Source: UBA57 sp013378375
GTDB lineage: Archaea; Thermoproteota; Nitrososphaeria; Nitrososphaerales; UBA57
DNA length: 64,000 nt
NCBI GenBank assembly: GCA_013378375.1
Contig: JACAFT010000001.1
Location: forward strand, 24,034-88,033
Direction: 5' to 3'
How positions within the stretch are numbered: position 1 is the stretch's first letter; each line of letters begins with the position of its first letter. Positions 24,033 through 33,152 of the stretch are shown piece by piece. The notes under the pieces were generated by a model. The model did no database searches and had not been told where the DNA came from. It worked only from the letters and a program-made list of their open reading frames with translations. The translations under genes were made by a program, and so were the position numbers.

Positions 24033-25355
24033 TTGTCTAATACAAATATTCAAAAAATTTCAAAATTCAATAATATACAATCTGAATTATCAGATTTTGA
24101 AATTAAACGTATTGCATCAAAATTTGGAACTCCTGTATATGTAATCGAAGAAAATATTCTTAGAAATAATGTAGAAGTTTTGAGAAAATCTTTTAATAAT
24201 TATACTGGAAAAACTGCAATTTCTTATTCTTTCAAATCAAATTTTAATCCATCATTAATTCAAATTTTTATTGAAGAAGGTCTTGTCTTTGATTTAACTT
24301 CTATTGGAGAAATATATTTCTTTCTTAAATGTGGAGGTGATGTTGATAATATAATTTATACTAGTGTTACTGAAGAAAAATCTGAATATGTTGAGGTTTT
24401 GAAGAATGGAATCAATAAAATTGTTATTGGATCATTTAATGGCTATGTAAATCTTAATGAAGCTGCAAAATCTCTCAACGTTACAGTTGATGTATTAGTT
24501 AGAATAAATCCTGAAATATATGTTAATGCTGACATCAGTGCATCATTCAAAAATGGTAAATTTGGCGTACCTATGGACGGATCTACTAATGATAATGCAA
24601 AATTTATCATTCATCAAATTTATGACTCTAACAATCTAATTTTTAATGGAATACATTTCCATTTAGGAACTCAAATTATTGACCCTTCTTGTTTTATTAA
24701 TACCATTGATTTACTTAATACTTTTATCGGCGAATTAAAAAATGAAATCTCTGATTTTTCAATAAATATTCTTGATATTGGTGGTGGTATGCCTGTTGAA
24801 TACACTGAATCTGTTCCTTCCCCTGAATATATTGGGGCTCTTATTACCGACAAACTTAATCAATTTATTAAAAAAATTAATTACACGCCAACTTTAATTG
24901 TTGAAAGTGGAAGGTTTCTTTCTGCTGAATCTTCGATATTAATTTCTAAAATTGTAAATAAAAAAACATTTTCTGATGGGAATTTCTTAATTATAGATTC
25001 TGGTTATCATTTACTTTTGGATTCTGCTTTAATGAAACATAAATATCCAATTGATATAATTTCTAAATCTAATTCAATTAGTTATGGAGACGTTTCTATT
25101 GGCGGCCGATTGTGTGATTCATTGGACGTTTTTCAACTTCCTGTTGACGCTGATTTTCCACATACTGAAATAAATGATCTAGTTGTTTTTAGAAATGTTG
25201 GTGCTTATTCTATTGTTTTTAATATGCCATTTCATTGTCAAACTAAACCTGTGATTCTATTACATCGAAAGAATAAATCTATGGAAATAATACGAAATGC
25301 AGAAAAAATTGAAGATTTATTTAGACAAGAGGGTGGCGATATTATTATTAAATGA
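24033..25355 (+). CDS. lysA: Diaminopimelate decarboxylase-like PLP enzyme
   Basis: This is a fold-III (group IV) PLP decarboxylase of 440 residues: the PLP lysine in ISYSFKSNFNP, then FDLTSIGEI, FHLGTQI, the phosphate loop DIGGGMPVEY, ESGRFLS and the partner-subunit motif GRLCDSLDVFQL, close to the GPLCESGD type of LysA. It would make lysine from meso-diaminopimelate. Since many archaea use the aminoadipate route, another amino-acid decarboxylase role remains possible. The start is TTG at 24033. It converges on the mutase gene with an 8-bp overlap. Confidence 0.78.
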   Translation: MSNTNIQKISKFNNIQSELSDFEIKRIASKFGTPVYVIEENILRNNVEVLRKSFNNYTGKTAISYSFKSNFNPSLIQIFIEEGLVFDLTSIGEIYFFLKCGGDVDNIIYTSVTEEKSEYVEVLKNGINKIVIGSFNGYVNLNEAAKSLNVTVDVLVRINPEIYVNADISASFKNGKFGVPMDGSTNDNAKFIIHQIYDSNNLIFNGIHFHLGTQIIDPSCFINTIDLLNTFIGELKNEISDFSINILDIGGGMPVEYTESVPSPEYIGALITDKLNQFIKKINYTPTLIVESGRFLSAESSILISKIVNKKTFSDGNFLIIDSGYHLLLDSALMKHKYPIDIISKSNSISYGDVSIGGRLCDSLDVFQLPVDADFPHTEINDLVVFRNVGAYSIVFNMPFHCQTKPVILLHRKNKSMEIIRNAEKIEDLFRQEGGDIIIK

Positions 25356-25905
25356 TAAATATTTCTCCAGTCTTTAATTCGAAATTTTGAATATTTTCCT
25401 TTGTATTTATACCAAAAATTACTGATATTGCTCTAATTGTATTTCCATGCGAGATTACTAAAATATTCTCATCATTAGTATGTTGTTTATCAATCATTTC
25501 GGTCCATTCTTTTACTCTATTTGCGGTATCTTCTAATGATTCTCCTCCTTCAGGTGGTTCGTCCCAACCTCTTCTTACGGCCTGAAATTCTTTTTCTCCA
25601 ATGTCTTTTTTGACTTCATCTTTATTTTTTCCAGCCCAATTTCCATAATTTCTTTCATTTAATAGTGGATTTGATATTATTTCTTTAGGTGAATTTGGAT
25701 GATTTTTAATAATTATTTCTGCTGTTTGTTTTGCTCTCATTAATGAACTAGAATATACCACGTCAATATGATATTGTTGCAATTTTATTGCTGTTTCTTC
25801 TGCTTGATTCTTTCCTAATTCTGATAATGGAGGGTCTCTCCATCCCGTAAATTTATTTGCTAAGTTGTACGTTGATTGCCCGTGCCTTACTAGTAATAAT
25901 TTCAT
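25348..25905 (-). CDS. Histidine phosphatase family, phosphoglycerate mutase-like
   Basis: The 185-residue protein shows LLVRHGQSTYNLANKFTGWR (RHG nucleophile at residues 7-9), RNYGNWAGKNKDEV, PPEGGESLEDTANRV and VISHGNTIRA. These segments track the 2,3-bisphosphoglycerate-dependent mutase, but the protein is about 60 residues shorter than GpmA. It could be a mutase in central carbon metabolism or a small phosphatase. It overlaps the lysA-like gene tail-to-tail and is divergent from galT. Confidence 0.75.
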   Translation of the reverse strand: MKLLLVRHGQSTYNLANKFTGWRDPPLSELGKNQAEETAIKLQQYHIDVVYSSSLMRAKQTAEIIIKNHPNSPKEIISNPLLNERNYGNWAGKNKDEVKKDIGEKEFQAVRRGWDEPPEGGESLEDTANRVKEWTEMIDKQHTNDENILVISHGNTIRAISVIFGINTKENIQNFELKTGEIFII

Positions 25906-25987
25906 TATATTGTTTCGAATTATTTTGACTTATAACTTTATTGATTATATTAAAAACCTATAAACTGTAGATGTTTAATGAGTATAA

Positions 25988-26926
25988 TTGAAAGAATTAC
26001 GTAAGGATTATTTTCTTGAAGAATTTGTTTTAGTGAGTCCTGACGACGATGTTGATCGATATTTTTCTACAAATAATAAATCTTCAGATGATTCTTGTTC
26101 TATTTGTAAATTAGATACTTCTGATAATATCATAAAAACTGAAGTTCTTTCTTTTTTCGAGCTTGAAACTTCTCATATTGATGCTAAAAATGTTTCAAAT
26201 ATTGAACAAAAAACTCAAAAAACCATCTATATTGCTGATAAGAGTCATAAAAAAATTAATAAACTTAGTATTTCTAAATTATTCAAATTATTAAAAACAA
26301 CTCAATCTGTTTATACTGATATGATTTCTACTGATATGAAAAATTTACAAATTATTATTAATTCTGGTCAATATGCTGGTGGAAATTCTGTCCACAATGG
26401 TATTGAAATTTCTAATTTTCCAATTCCTCCTCCTGTACTTGTTGATGAAATTAATTCGTCTAAACAAACTTTATTGGATTTGGGAATTTGTCCAATGTGT
26501 CGTATTATAAATCTTGAAACTGGCGGTCCTAGACAAATTATTTCTACAGTCAACTTTTTTGCTTTTTGTCCGTGGACATCTACTTATTCTTTTGAATTTT
26601 GGATATATCCTAAATCTCATCAATCATCATTTTCTTCATTAAATGTTCAAGAATTAGAGGATCTTGCACAAATTCTTCGTTCTACTTTGGGTGGAATGGA
26701 TAATATTTTAAAAAATCCTTCATATAGTCTTGTATTTCATAATTCACTAAATGAGCCAGATGGAGAATTACATTGGCATATTGAAATATATCCAAAATTA
26801 ATTCCTAAAAATGGGTTTGAAAATGGTTTTGGCCTATATGTAAATACTATTTCTCCTGAGAAAAGCGCTGAAATTCTTGGGAAAGCTTCTAGAAAAGAAC
26901 TTGCTAGTCTTGTTGGCGTAATTTAA
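25988..26926 (+). CDS. galT: Galactose-1-phosphate uridylyltransferase-like HIT protein
   Basis: The 312-residue protein has GalT features: N-terminal LRKDYFLEEFVLVSP, a zinc pair CSIC near residue 37 and CPMC near 170, FAFCPWTSTYSFEFWIYPK in the middle and HWHIEIYPK as the HxH catalytic motif near residue 258. It would exchange UMP between UDP-sugars and sugar-1-phosphates; related enzymes use ADP- or other nucleotides. The start is TTG at 25988. It abuts the convergent PGI/PMI gene (shared TTAA stops), the start of a sugar-phosphate block. Confidence 0.83.
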   Translation: MKELRKDYFLEEFVLVSPDDDVDRYFSTNNKSSDDSCSICKLDTSDNIIKTEVLSFFELETSHIDAKNVSNIEQKTQKTIYIADKSHKKINKLSISKLFKLLKTTQSVYTDMISTDMKNLQIIINSGQYAGGNSVHNGIEISNFPIPPPVLVDEINSSKQTLLDLGICPMCRIINLETGGPRQIISTVNFFAFCPWTSTYSFEFWIYPKSHQSSFSSLNVQELEDLAQILRSTLGGMDNILKNPSYSLVFHNSLNEPDGELHWHIEIYPKLIPKNGFENGFGLYVNTISPEKSAEILGKASRKELASLVGVI

Positions 26927-27999
26927 TATATGTTGGAAAATCGTTTTTTTAATAATTTTTTTATTTCGTCAATATTTGGAGTAGGGGTTGGATCTATATT
27001 TTTTAATATTGCTAAATATAGTGAAACATAATCTAGTAAATATATCATGTTTATAATTCTTCCTAGCTTTGTTTTTCCCTCAGTGAATATTTCTAGTGGT
27101 GTTATGTCCATTTTAATTAATAATTGACTTAATGAGTCAAATCTTTCTTTTTGTTCAGGACTTTCATTATCATCTCTTAAAAAGATTGATGTGATTTTAT
27201 TATCGGGATTTTTCCCCCATGATTGTATTTCATTATGACAAAGTTCAGGTAGTAAAATATGTTGTGCTCGTATCTTTGAATTTTCATTTAATGATGCTTT
27301 AAATCTATATCCTGGTGCGTATAAGGTTTGACCTGAATATATTGTTGGAGGGTTGTCTAATTCTAATATATCATTAGCAATTTGTTTTGCAATATTTTTT
27401 TCATATTCGATTTCTTTATTTATTTTTTTACTTTTTATTTCTAGTAAATTCATCATGTCTTTAAATTCATTTTTAGGAGATTTAATTAATTTTAAATTTG
27501 CAAGTAAGTTCACTGCTGGTAATAATGCGTATAATAAACTTGCTCTTGGCATTAATGCTAATTGTACTTTTGTATGTGGTATGTTGTATTTTTTACTAAT
27601 TTCTTCTAGTGTTCCTCCAGCAGAAATTGTTGCTACTGTTGCATTTTTTTTAATTTTTGCTTCAATACAAGCTGATATTGTTTCTCGTGTTTCTCCTGAA
27701 ATCGATGCGCCTATTACTAGTGTTGATTTATTAACATATCCTGGTAATTGATAATCTTTTAGAACTTCAAATGGTATTTGCAAGTCTTCTCTTAACCAAC
27801 TTTGTATTATGTCTCCTGATGTTGCAGAGCCTCCCATTCCAATAAATATTATTTTGTCGATATCATTATTTGTTGGTAAATTAGGCATAATATTGATTGC
27901 TTTTTTTGCATATTCTGGCCAATTTTCATATTGTTTGAATAATCCCGATTTATCTATTCTTTTAATGTTACTTACATCGAGTTCATTTTTATATTTCAA
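26923..27999 (-). CDS. Bifunctional phosphoglucose/phosphomannose isomerase
   Basis: The 358-residue protein belongs to the archaeal PGI/PMI family with two SIS domains: IIFIGMGGSATSGDIIQSWL near residue 50, LVIGASISGETRETISAC near 95, and the C-terminal domain with ELCHNEIQSWG holding the Glu/His region. It interconverts glucose-6-P or mannose-6-P with fructose-6-P. It is the last gene of a five-gene minus-strand run (31908 to 26923), starting with TTG inside the upstream stop. It feeds the two sugar nucleotidyltransferase-like genes above it. Confidence 0.88.
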   Translation of the reverse strand: MKYKNELDVSNIKRIDKSGLFKQYENWPEYAKKAINIMPNLPTNNDIDKIIFIGMGGSATSGDIIQSWLREDLQIPFEVLKDYQLPGYVNKSTLVIGASISGETRETISACIEAKIKKNATVATISAGGTLEEISKKYNIPHTKVQLALMPRASLLYALLPAVNLLANLKLIKSPKNEFKDMMNLLEIKSKKINKEIEYEKNIAKQIANDILELDNPPTIYSGQTLYAPGYRFKASLNENSKIRAQHILLPELCHNEIQSWGKNPDNKITSIFLRDDNESPEQKERFDSLSQLLIKMDITPLEIFTEGKTKLGRIINMIYLLDYVSLYLAILKNIDPTPTPNIDEIKKLLKKRFSNIY

Positions 28000-29273
28000 A
28001 TATTAATTACTCCTTTTTTTACTTTCATATATTTTCTTTCCTTATTTGTCATTTTGAATAAATCTCTTAATAGTTTTCTATCATGGTTTGTTTGAGAAAT
28101 ATTTCTACGTTTCATTACTCTTGATTGTGTTAAGATAATTTTATTAATTTTTGATTCTACTAGATCTTTTTTCTTTAAATTATTATATATTGTAAACGCT
28201 GGAATATTTTCTGACGTGTAACCATATAATTGTGAACATGGACCAATATTAATTCCGGTAAAAATTAATGATCCGATTGAAGTTTTTACATTATCGCCTA
28301 TCATGCATCCATATTTAATTTCATTTGTAAGTATTTTTTTTCTACCGATATTGATTTTAATTTTTCCATATGTATTTTTTAAATTTGAATTAGTTGTTAA
28401 TGCACCGATATTAACCCAAGATCCTATTATTGAATGACCTATATATCCCAAATGTGCTTTATTTGTATATTCATGTATTATTGAACTTTCTATTTCACCG
28501 CCAATTATACAATTATTTCCAATACTTGTTTTGGAGTATATTCGTGCGCCATTGATTTTAGTATTTTTACCAATGTAAGTTGGACCCATAATAAAAGAAA
28601 ATGGTTCAATTAATGCACCATCATCGATAATTATTGGTCCTTTATTTGTATCAAAAAATATTTTATTTTTATCTAGAAGGTTTGCTTTTTTTGAAATCCA
28701 TAATTTTTTATTGTTAGTAGCTGATTTATTTATTTTTTGATTTGGTATTTTATTTAATAATTTAAATTGATTGTTAATCGCTTTAGATGATTCTTTTAAT
28801 AATTCCCATGGAAACTTAATTAGTGCTGATTTATCAATACTTTTAATTGGATATTTTTTTATTCTTAAAATTTTATTGATAATCTTAAAAGATTCTAATT
28901 CTTGCATATCATTAATAATTGACGTTGGTATTTTTGCACACACTAATTTATTGTTTGATTTTGCTATAAATTTTCCTTTATTTTTGAATAATTTATAAAT
29001 ATTTTGATTATTTGGATTGATTAGTGAATTAACTATATAGATATCACCGTCTGATTTTATTTTATTTATTGATGCATTGGGGAATATTTTTTTTGATTTT
29101 TCAATTAGATGTTTTCTTACAAATAAATCTGTATTTTTAGATTGTAATTTATTATTTATTTCATTATATAGACTATTCTTTCCAAATTGTAATTCCATTG
29201 AAGTTTTTGTAAGTGTAATTGGATTAAAGTTATCTACCAATTTGTCTTCAATTAATAATATATTATCTTGCAT
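27996..29273 (-). CDS. GlmU-like protein: degenerate nucleotidyltransferase half plus left-handed beta helix
   Basis: The 425-residue protein starts like the putative sugar-nucleotidyltransferase family (NILLIEDKLVDNFNPITLTK). It has a long degenerate middle and, from about residue 205, hexapeptide repeats of a left-handed beta helix (IIDDGALIEPFSFIMGPTYI, IYSKTSIGNNCIIGGEIES, GSWVNIGALTTNSNLKN). The canonical GG(x)RM-type loop is absent at the N-terminus. It may transfer acyl groups to a sugar phosphate or activate the adjacent nucleotidyltransferase. It overlaps that gene's stop by 11 bp. Confidence 0.75.
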   Translation of the reverse strand: MQDNILLIEDKLVDNFNPITLTKTSMELQFGKNSLYNEINNKLQSKNTDLFVRKHLIEKSKKIFPNASINKIKSDGDIYIVNSLINPNNQNIYKLFKNKGKFIAKSNNKLVCAKIPTSIINDMQELESFKIINKILRIKKYPIKSIDKSALIKFPWELLKESSKAINNQFKLLNKIPNQKINKSATNNKKLWISKKANLLDKNKIFFDTNKGPIIIDDGALIEPFSFIMGPTYIGKNTKINGARIYSKTSIGNNCIIGGEIESSIIHEYTNKAHLGYIGHSIIGSWVNIGALTTNSNLKNTYGKIKINIGRKKILTNEIKYGCMIGDNVKTSIGSLIFTGINIGPCSQLYGYTSENIPAFTIYNNLKKKDLVESKINKIILTQSRVMKRRNISQTNHDRKLLRDLFKMTNKERKYMKVKKGVINI

Positions 29274-29967
29274 TTTTTTTCACTTTACTAAATTCTCTAA
29301 AACTTTTTTCATAGGATTCTTTATCGCCTAAATCTAATATATTCCCATTCACTTTATACCCAAATATTTTATTTTTATCTTTTTGACATTTCTTAAATGA
29401 TTTGTCCATATCATATACTTTGTTTTTTGGTATATATTTGAAAAAATCTTTATTCATTATATAACAACCTGTATTGATTAATCCATTAATTTTTGGTTTT
29501 TCTTTCCAGGATCTAATCGATTTGTCTTTATTTATTTCAATCATTCCATATTTTAATTGTGTTTCATATTCAGTTAATATCATTGTAACTATGGATTTAT
29601 TTTTTTTATGAAATTTTATTGCATTATTTATATTAAAATAAAATATTGAATCACTGTATAAACATAAAAATGAACCTTTTAAATATTTTTCTGCATTTTT
29701 TAATTGTCCTGCTGTTCCTAGGGGCTTTTTTGATTTTACATATTTAATTTTTACATTATATTTTTTCCCATTGCCATAATAATTTTCAATAGTTTCGTTC
29801 ATATATGAAGAACTAATAATTATTTCATTGATGTTTTGTTTTTTAATCCAATTAATAACATGACCTATTATTGGCTTATCACCAAGTGGAAGCATTGGTT
29901 TTGGTAAAAATAGAGTATATGGCCTTACTCTCTTACCGAGCCCTCCTGCAAGAATTACTGCTTTCAT
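29263..29967 (-). CDS. Sugar-1-phosphate nucleotidyltransferase
   Basis: The 234-residue protein has the NTP-transferase signature MKAVILAGGLGKRVRPYTLF, then LPKPMLPLGDKPIIGH, SKKPLGTAGQLKNAEKYL, CLYSDSIFYF (normally xxxGD) and EKPKINGLINTGCYIMN. It makes an NDP-sugar from NTP and a sugar-1-phosphate, with mannose or glucose the usual candidates. It is the short form without a C-terminal beta helix; that part may be supplied by the overlapping downstream gene. Confidence 0.87.
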   Translation of the reverse strand: MKAVILAGGLGKRVRPYTLFLPKPMLPLGDKPIIGHVINWIKKQNINEIIISSSYMNETIENYYGNGKKYNVKIKYVKSKKPLGTAGQLKNAEKYLKGSFLCLYSDSIFYFNINNAIKFHKKNKSIVTMILTEYETQLKYGMIEINKDKSIRSWKEKPKINGLINTGCYIMNKDFFKYIPKNKVYDMDKSFKKCQKDKNKIFGYKVNGNILDLGDKESYEKSFREFSKVKKNAR

Positions 29968-30011
29968 ATTAACACTTTATTTTATTTTGATTTAAAAATG
30001 CTAATAAGTTT

Positions 30012-30995
30012 TCAATATTTTACTTGATTTCTTATTGTATTTGTTAATTTTTTTAACATTATTAGTTTCGTTGAAATCGTTGATTCATTATTTGTTAATG
30101 GCATCATATTCATTATTGATTTTGACACTCTATTTTTTCCATTTATATCAATAATTTCACTCAATATCTTATAATCGTGTGGGGATATATTATTAAATAA
30201 ACAATAATTTTTATAAATTTTATTTACTAAAATATTAATTTCATTACCAATTAAACAATATGCATTTGCAATCATTTGGTTATTTGTTAAATATTCAATT
30301 TTTTTCTCTAATAATTCCATTTGTAAATTTAAATGCTCTGAGTCAATTTTTAATAAATCTGAAAATGAAAGATATAGTTTGTTAATTACTTCTAGTCTTC
30401 TTTTAGTAGCTGATTTTGTTGACATTTCTAAATTTAATAATGAATAACAATTATCTATGTTATAATTAATTTGAGAATTTTTTAATTGTTCTAATAAATG
30501 TGATGGATAAACTACTTTTCCATTTAATAATATAATTAAATTGATTAACTTGTAGCTTGCAGACATTATCCAATAATCTGCATCTAAAAATAAAGATTTA
30601 TTTATTGCTTTGGAGCTTTTTTGTATTTCTGATGTTAAATTAATTAATGTTGAATGAATATGATTTTTTATAATTTTATTTTTATTTTTTTGCAAGTCGA
30701 TAATATATTTAGAAATTCCTAATATATCGTCTTCAATAACTTTACAATTTAAAAATTTATATGAATAATTCTTATTAGAATTTATTAATTCTTTATATGA
30801 AATATAATCAATATTAATAAATCCTATTTTATCATCAATTATTATTTTTGATTGACGATTTGTACCTATGGTGATTATATTATATTCACAATATTTACAT
30901 GATGAATTAGAAGATTTACATCCAATTATTACACTTGTATAATTGTTAGTATTTGTTTTTATTAATTTAACAAGTCTATTATTTACATTATTCAT
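30012..30995 (-). CDS. Unknown protein in sugar-phosphate operon
   Basis: I do not recognise this 327-residue protein. It is Asn-, Lys- and Ile-rich. The N-terminus has TSVIIGCKSSNSSCKYCEYN, with cysteines in a CxxC; the shape (strand, GxxSS, polar strand) faintly recalls a nucleotidyltransferase fold, but the D-x-D pair is not convincing. The C-terminal 200 residues are helical, with LFLDADYWIMSASYKLINLI resembling a HEPN-type helix pair. It sits between the PfkB kinase and the nucleotidyltransferase with 25- and 44-bp gaps, so a role in the same pathway is likely. Confidence 0.55.
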   Translation of the reverse strand: MNNVNNRLVKLIKTNTNNYTSVIIGCKSSNSSCKYCEYNIITIGTNRQSKIIIDDKIGFINIDYISYKELINSNKNYSYKFLNCKVIEDDILGISKYIIDLQKNKNKIIKNHIHSTLINLTSEIQKSSKAINKSLFLDADYWIMSASYKLINLIILLNGKVVYPSHLLEQLKNSQINYNIDNCYSLLNLEMSTKSATKRRLEVINKLYLSFSDLLKIDSEHLNLQMELLEKKIEYLTNNQMIANAYCLIGNEINILVNKIYKNYCLFNNISPHDYKILSEIIDINGKNRVSKSIMNMMPLTNNESTISTKLIMLKKLTNTIRNQVKY

Positions 30996-31020
30996 TTCAG
31001 AAATTCACAATTTATTTGTA

Positions 31021-31908
31021 TTATTGAATATTTTTTATATTGTTATATATTTTATATGCTTCTTCTTCATAATTTGATGTTATTTCAATTTTTTTTATAC
31101 CTGTTCCATTTCTTGATGAAGCACATGCAATTCCTAATGATAATGCCCATGATATTTCCTCTCCTTTGAGATAATTACTAAAAAATACCCCGTCTAGTAT
31201 GTCTCCTAATCCTATCGTATCGTATAATTTTCTTTTTTTGATATATTCAATATTGTAAATTTTATTTTTAGAAATTAGATAAGTTGTAATATTTCTATTT
31301 GTTCCTATTACTATTGAATAATGTTTAGAAATTTTTTTTAAACTTTCTAAAAAATTTTCGATTTTAGTAATTTTTTTTGATTCTTCTTTACTCACTTTGA
31401 TAATATCTGTTTTTGGTAGTTCATTTAAATTATAATTCCTTAATTTACATGTTCCTTTGCTGTTGAATTTTCTTAGATATCCTTGTGGATCTAACATTGT
31501 TTTTTGTTCAAAGTTATTAATTATATTGTTATTTGATTTTGATATTTCATTTACTATTGGACTAATTAATATTCCATCATACTTGTTATTATCTAATTCA
31601 GATAATTCTATATTTTCACATTTATTGATTAATTTTAATTCTTTATTATTATTTGATTCTATGATTTCAAATTTTGTTGTGTTTTTCTTTGATATATTAT
31701 TTATTGTGGTTAAATTATTTGTTTTTAACCATTTTGTGTATTTTTTTGGGAAGTCATATCCGATTTTTGTATAAATTGATACATTTGTTTTTGAATTTTT
31801 ACTAGCAATTCCTGCATAACATGGTGGTCCTCCTATTGATAGTTCTTTGTTTTGTTGATTGGTAATTTTGTCTATTGATATATGTCCAGTTATACATATA
31901 TTGACCAA
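31021..31908 (-). CDS. PfkB-family carbohydrate or nucleoside kinase
   Basis: The 295-residue protein has the ribokinase fold: NICITGHISIDKI, ELSIGGPPCYAGIASKN as the substrate glycine pair, DPQGYLRKF and the anion-hole/catalytic motif LYDTIGLGDILDGVFFSNYL near residue 232, with Asp as base. The substrate is not clear from sequence. It is the first gene of the minus-strand sugar block, begins with TTG, and is divergent from the S26e gene across 67 bp holding both promoters. Confidence 0.85.
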   Translation of the reverse strand: MVNICITGHISIDKITNQQNKELSIGGPPCYAGIASKNSKTNVSIYTKIGYDFPKKYTKWLKTNNLTTINNISKKNTTKFEIIESNNNKELKLINKCENIELSELDNNKYDGILISPIVNEISKSNNNIINNFEQKTMLDPQGYLRKFNSKGTCKLRNYNLNELPKTDIIKVSKEESKKITKIENFLESLKKISKHYSIVIGTNRNITTYLISKNKIYNIEYIKKRKLYDTIGLGDILDGVFFSNYLKGEEISWALSLGIACASSRNGTGIKKIEITSNYEEEAYKIYNNIKNIQ

Positions 31909-31975
31909 TTATTTCACAAAAAAATTATACTTCCATAAGATTTATGCATAAGCAAATTTACATATTTATAATAAT

Positions 31976-32260
31976 ATGCCGAAAAAACGAAAAAGTGGTG
32001 GTAGAGCGAAGGGAGGAAAAGGTCATTCTGACTCTATATCTTGTAGTAATTGTGGAACATTGGTTCCTAAAGATAAGGCAAAAAAGAAAACCGGACGAGT
32101 AACTTTGGTTGAACCTACTTTAGCTCGTGAATTAAGGGCTGCAGGAACATATATTGCTTCACAAAAAACAATAAAATACTATTGTATTTCTTGTGCAGTA
32201 CATTATGGTTTAGTAAAAGTCAGAGCTAAAAATGAACGGCATAGACGTACTAAATATTAA
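31976..32260 (+). CDS. rps26e: 30S ribosomal protein S26e
   Basis: The 94-residue basic protein has an N-terminal KKRKSGGRAKGGKGHSD tail, a zinc site CSNC at about residues 23-26 paired with CISC near 73-76, and the helix ARELRAAGTYIAS. S26e binds near the mRNA exit and the 3' end of 16S rRNA. It is present in only part of the archaea, and its presence fits the Nitrososphaerota/Thermoproteota side. A TATA-like ATTTATAATAAT stretch directly before the ATG suggests a leaderless or very short-leader mRNA. Confidence 0.95.
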   Translation: MPKKRKSGGRAKGGKGHSDSISCSNCGTLVPKDKAKKKTGRVTLVEPTLARELRAAGTYIASQKTIKYYCISCAVHYGLVKVRAKNERHRRTKY

Positions 32261-32261
32261 T

Positions 32262-32852
32262 TCAGTTTAATCTATCTGTCGCTGATTTAAATCTTTGTAT
32301 TATTGTTATGAATGATATAATTATTATTATTATCATTGCTTCTCTTATTAATGACGCAAAACTTAATATTATTAGTATTAGTAATCTTTCTGATCTTTCA
32401 CCCATTCCTATTCCCTGTAATTTAACCTGTAATGATTCTGCTTTTGCTCTGGTGTAGCTTACTGTTATTGATGCTGCCAGTGCTAATAATACAATAATTG
32501 GTTCTGCATATTGTCCTAAAATAATTCCTGAAAAAATAAATATTTCTGCAATTCTATCTAGTGTAGAATCTATGAAAGAACCTTTACGGGAAGCTGTTTT
32601 TGTAGCTCGTGCTACTGCTCCATCTAATAAATCGCATATTCCTGATAATAGTAAAAATATTCCTGCAATTATATGACTATCAAATCCTAGTACTACATCG
32701 CCAAATATAGTTTTCGAATAATATAATCCTGAAATTAATGCAAAAACTAAAGCCACTATGCTAATTGCTGTTGGGGATATGTTGAATTTGGCAATTTTTG
32801 CTCCAATTTTATTACTAATTGGGTCTATCTTTGGTCTTAATTTTTCTAACAA
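32262..32852 (-). CDS. CDP-alcohol phosphatidyltransferase (archaeal phospholipid headgroup transferase)
   Basis: The 196-residue membrane enzyme carries the full CDP-OH-P motif DGAVARATKTASRKGSFIDS then TLDR, matching D-G-x2-A-R-x8-G-x3-D-x3-D, and several hydrophobic helices. Homologues with MLEKLRP-like N-termini make archaetidylinositol phosphate from CDP-archaeol and inositol phosphate; serine or glycerol-phosphate versions are possible. It acts in the cytoplasmic membrane. It converges on S26e and is divergent from the 67-residue gene. Confidence 0.87.
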   Translation of the reverse strand: MLEKLRPKIDPISNKIGAKIAKFNISPTAISIVALVFALISGLYYSKTIFGDVVLGFDSHIIAGIFLLLSGICDLLDGAVARATKTASRKGSFIDSTLDRIAEIFIFSGIILGQYAEPIIVLLALAASITVSYTRAKAESLQVKLQGIGMGERSERLLILIILSFASLIREAMIIIIIISFITIIQRFKSATDRLN

Positions 32853-32939
32853 GTATTCTGATAATTTGCATTGTCATTTATTACATTTTCTACATCAATC
32901 CTTTAAATATCAAAATACGATTAATCAATTAGGATCGTA

Positions 32940-33143
32940 ATGGGTAAAATTAGTAAGGGTGTGGATTGTTCTGTGAGTAATTGCACAAATTCTGCTATGC
33001 GTTCTATGAGTAGTAAAAATGTAGATTCAAGTGAATTTTCTATATCTTCTGATTCAAATAAAGTATATTTTTGTACAGAACATTATAAATCTTGGAAAAA
33101 ATCTACAAAAGAATTAAGAAAATCTGAACGAGCAAGATATTAG
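32940..33143 (+). CDS. Small Cys/His protein upstream of thrS
   Basis: The 67-residue protein has Cys9 and Cys14 (GVDCSVSNCTNSAMRS), then YFCTEHYKSWKK near residue 46-50, a C-x4-C and C-x2-H arrangement that could bind one zinc ion. Ser is abundant and the C-terminus is basic (ELRKSERARY). No family recognised. It ends 9 bp before thrS and is probably its operon mate, so a translation-related role is a reasonable guess only. Confidence 0.65.
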   Translation: MGKISKGVDCSVSNCTNSAMRSMSSKNVDSSEFSISSDSNKVYFCTEHYKSWKKSTKELRKSERARY

Positions 33144-33152
33144 GTATAAACT

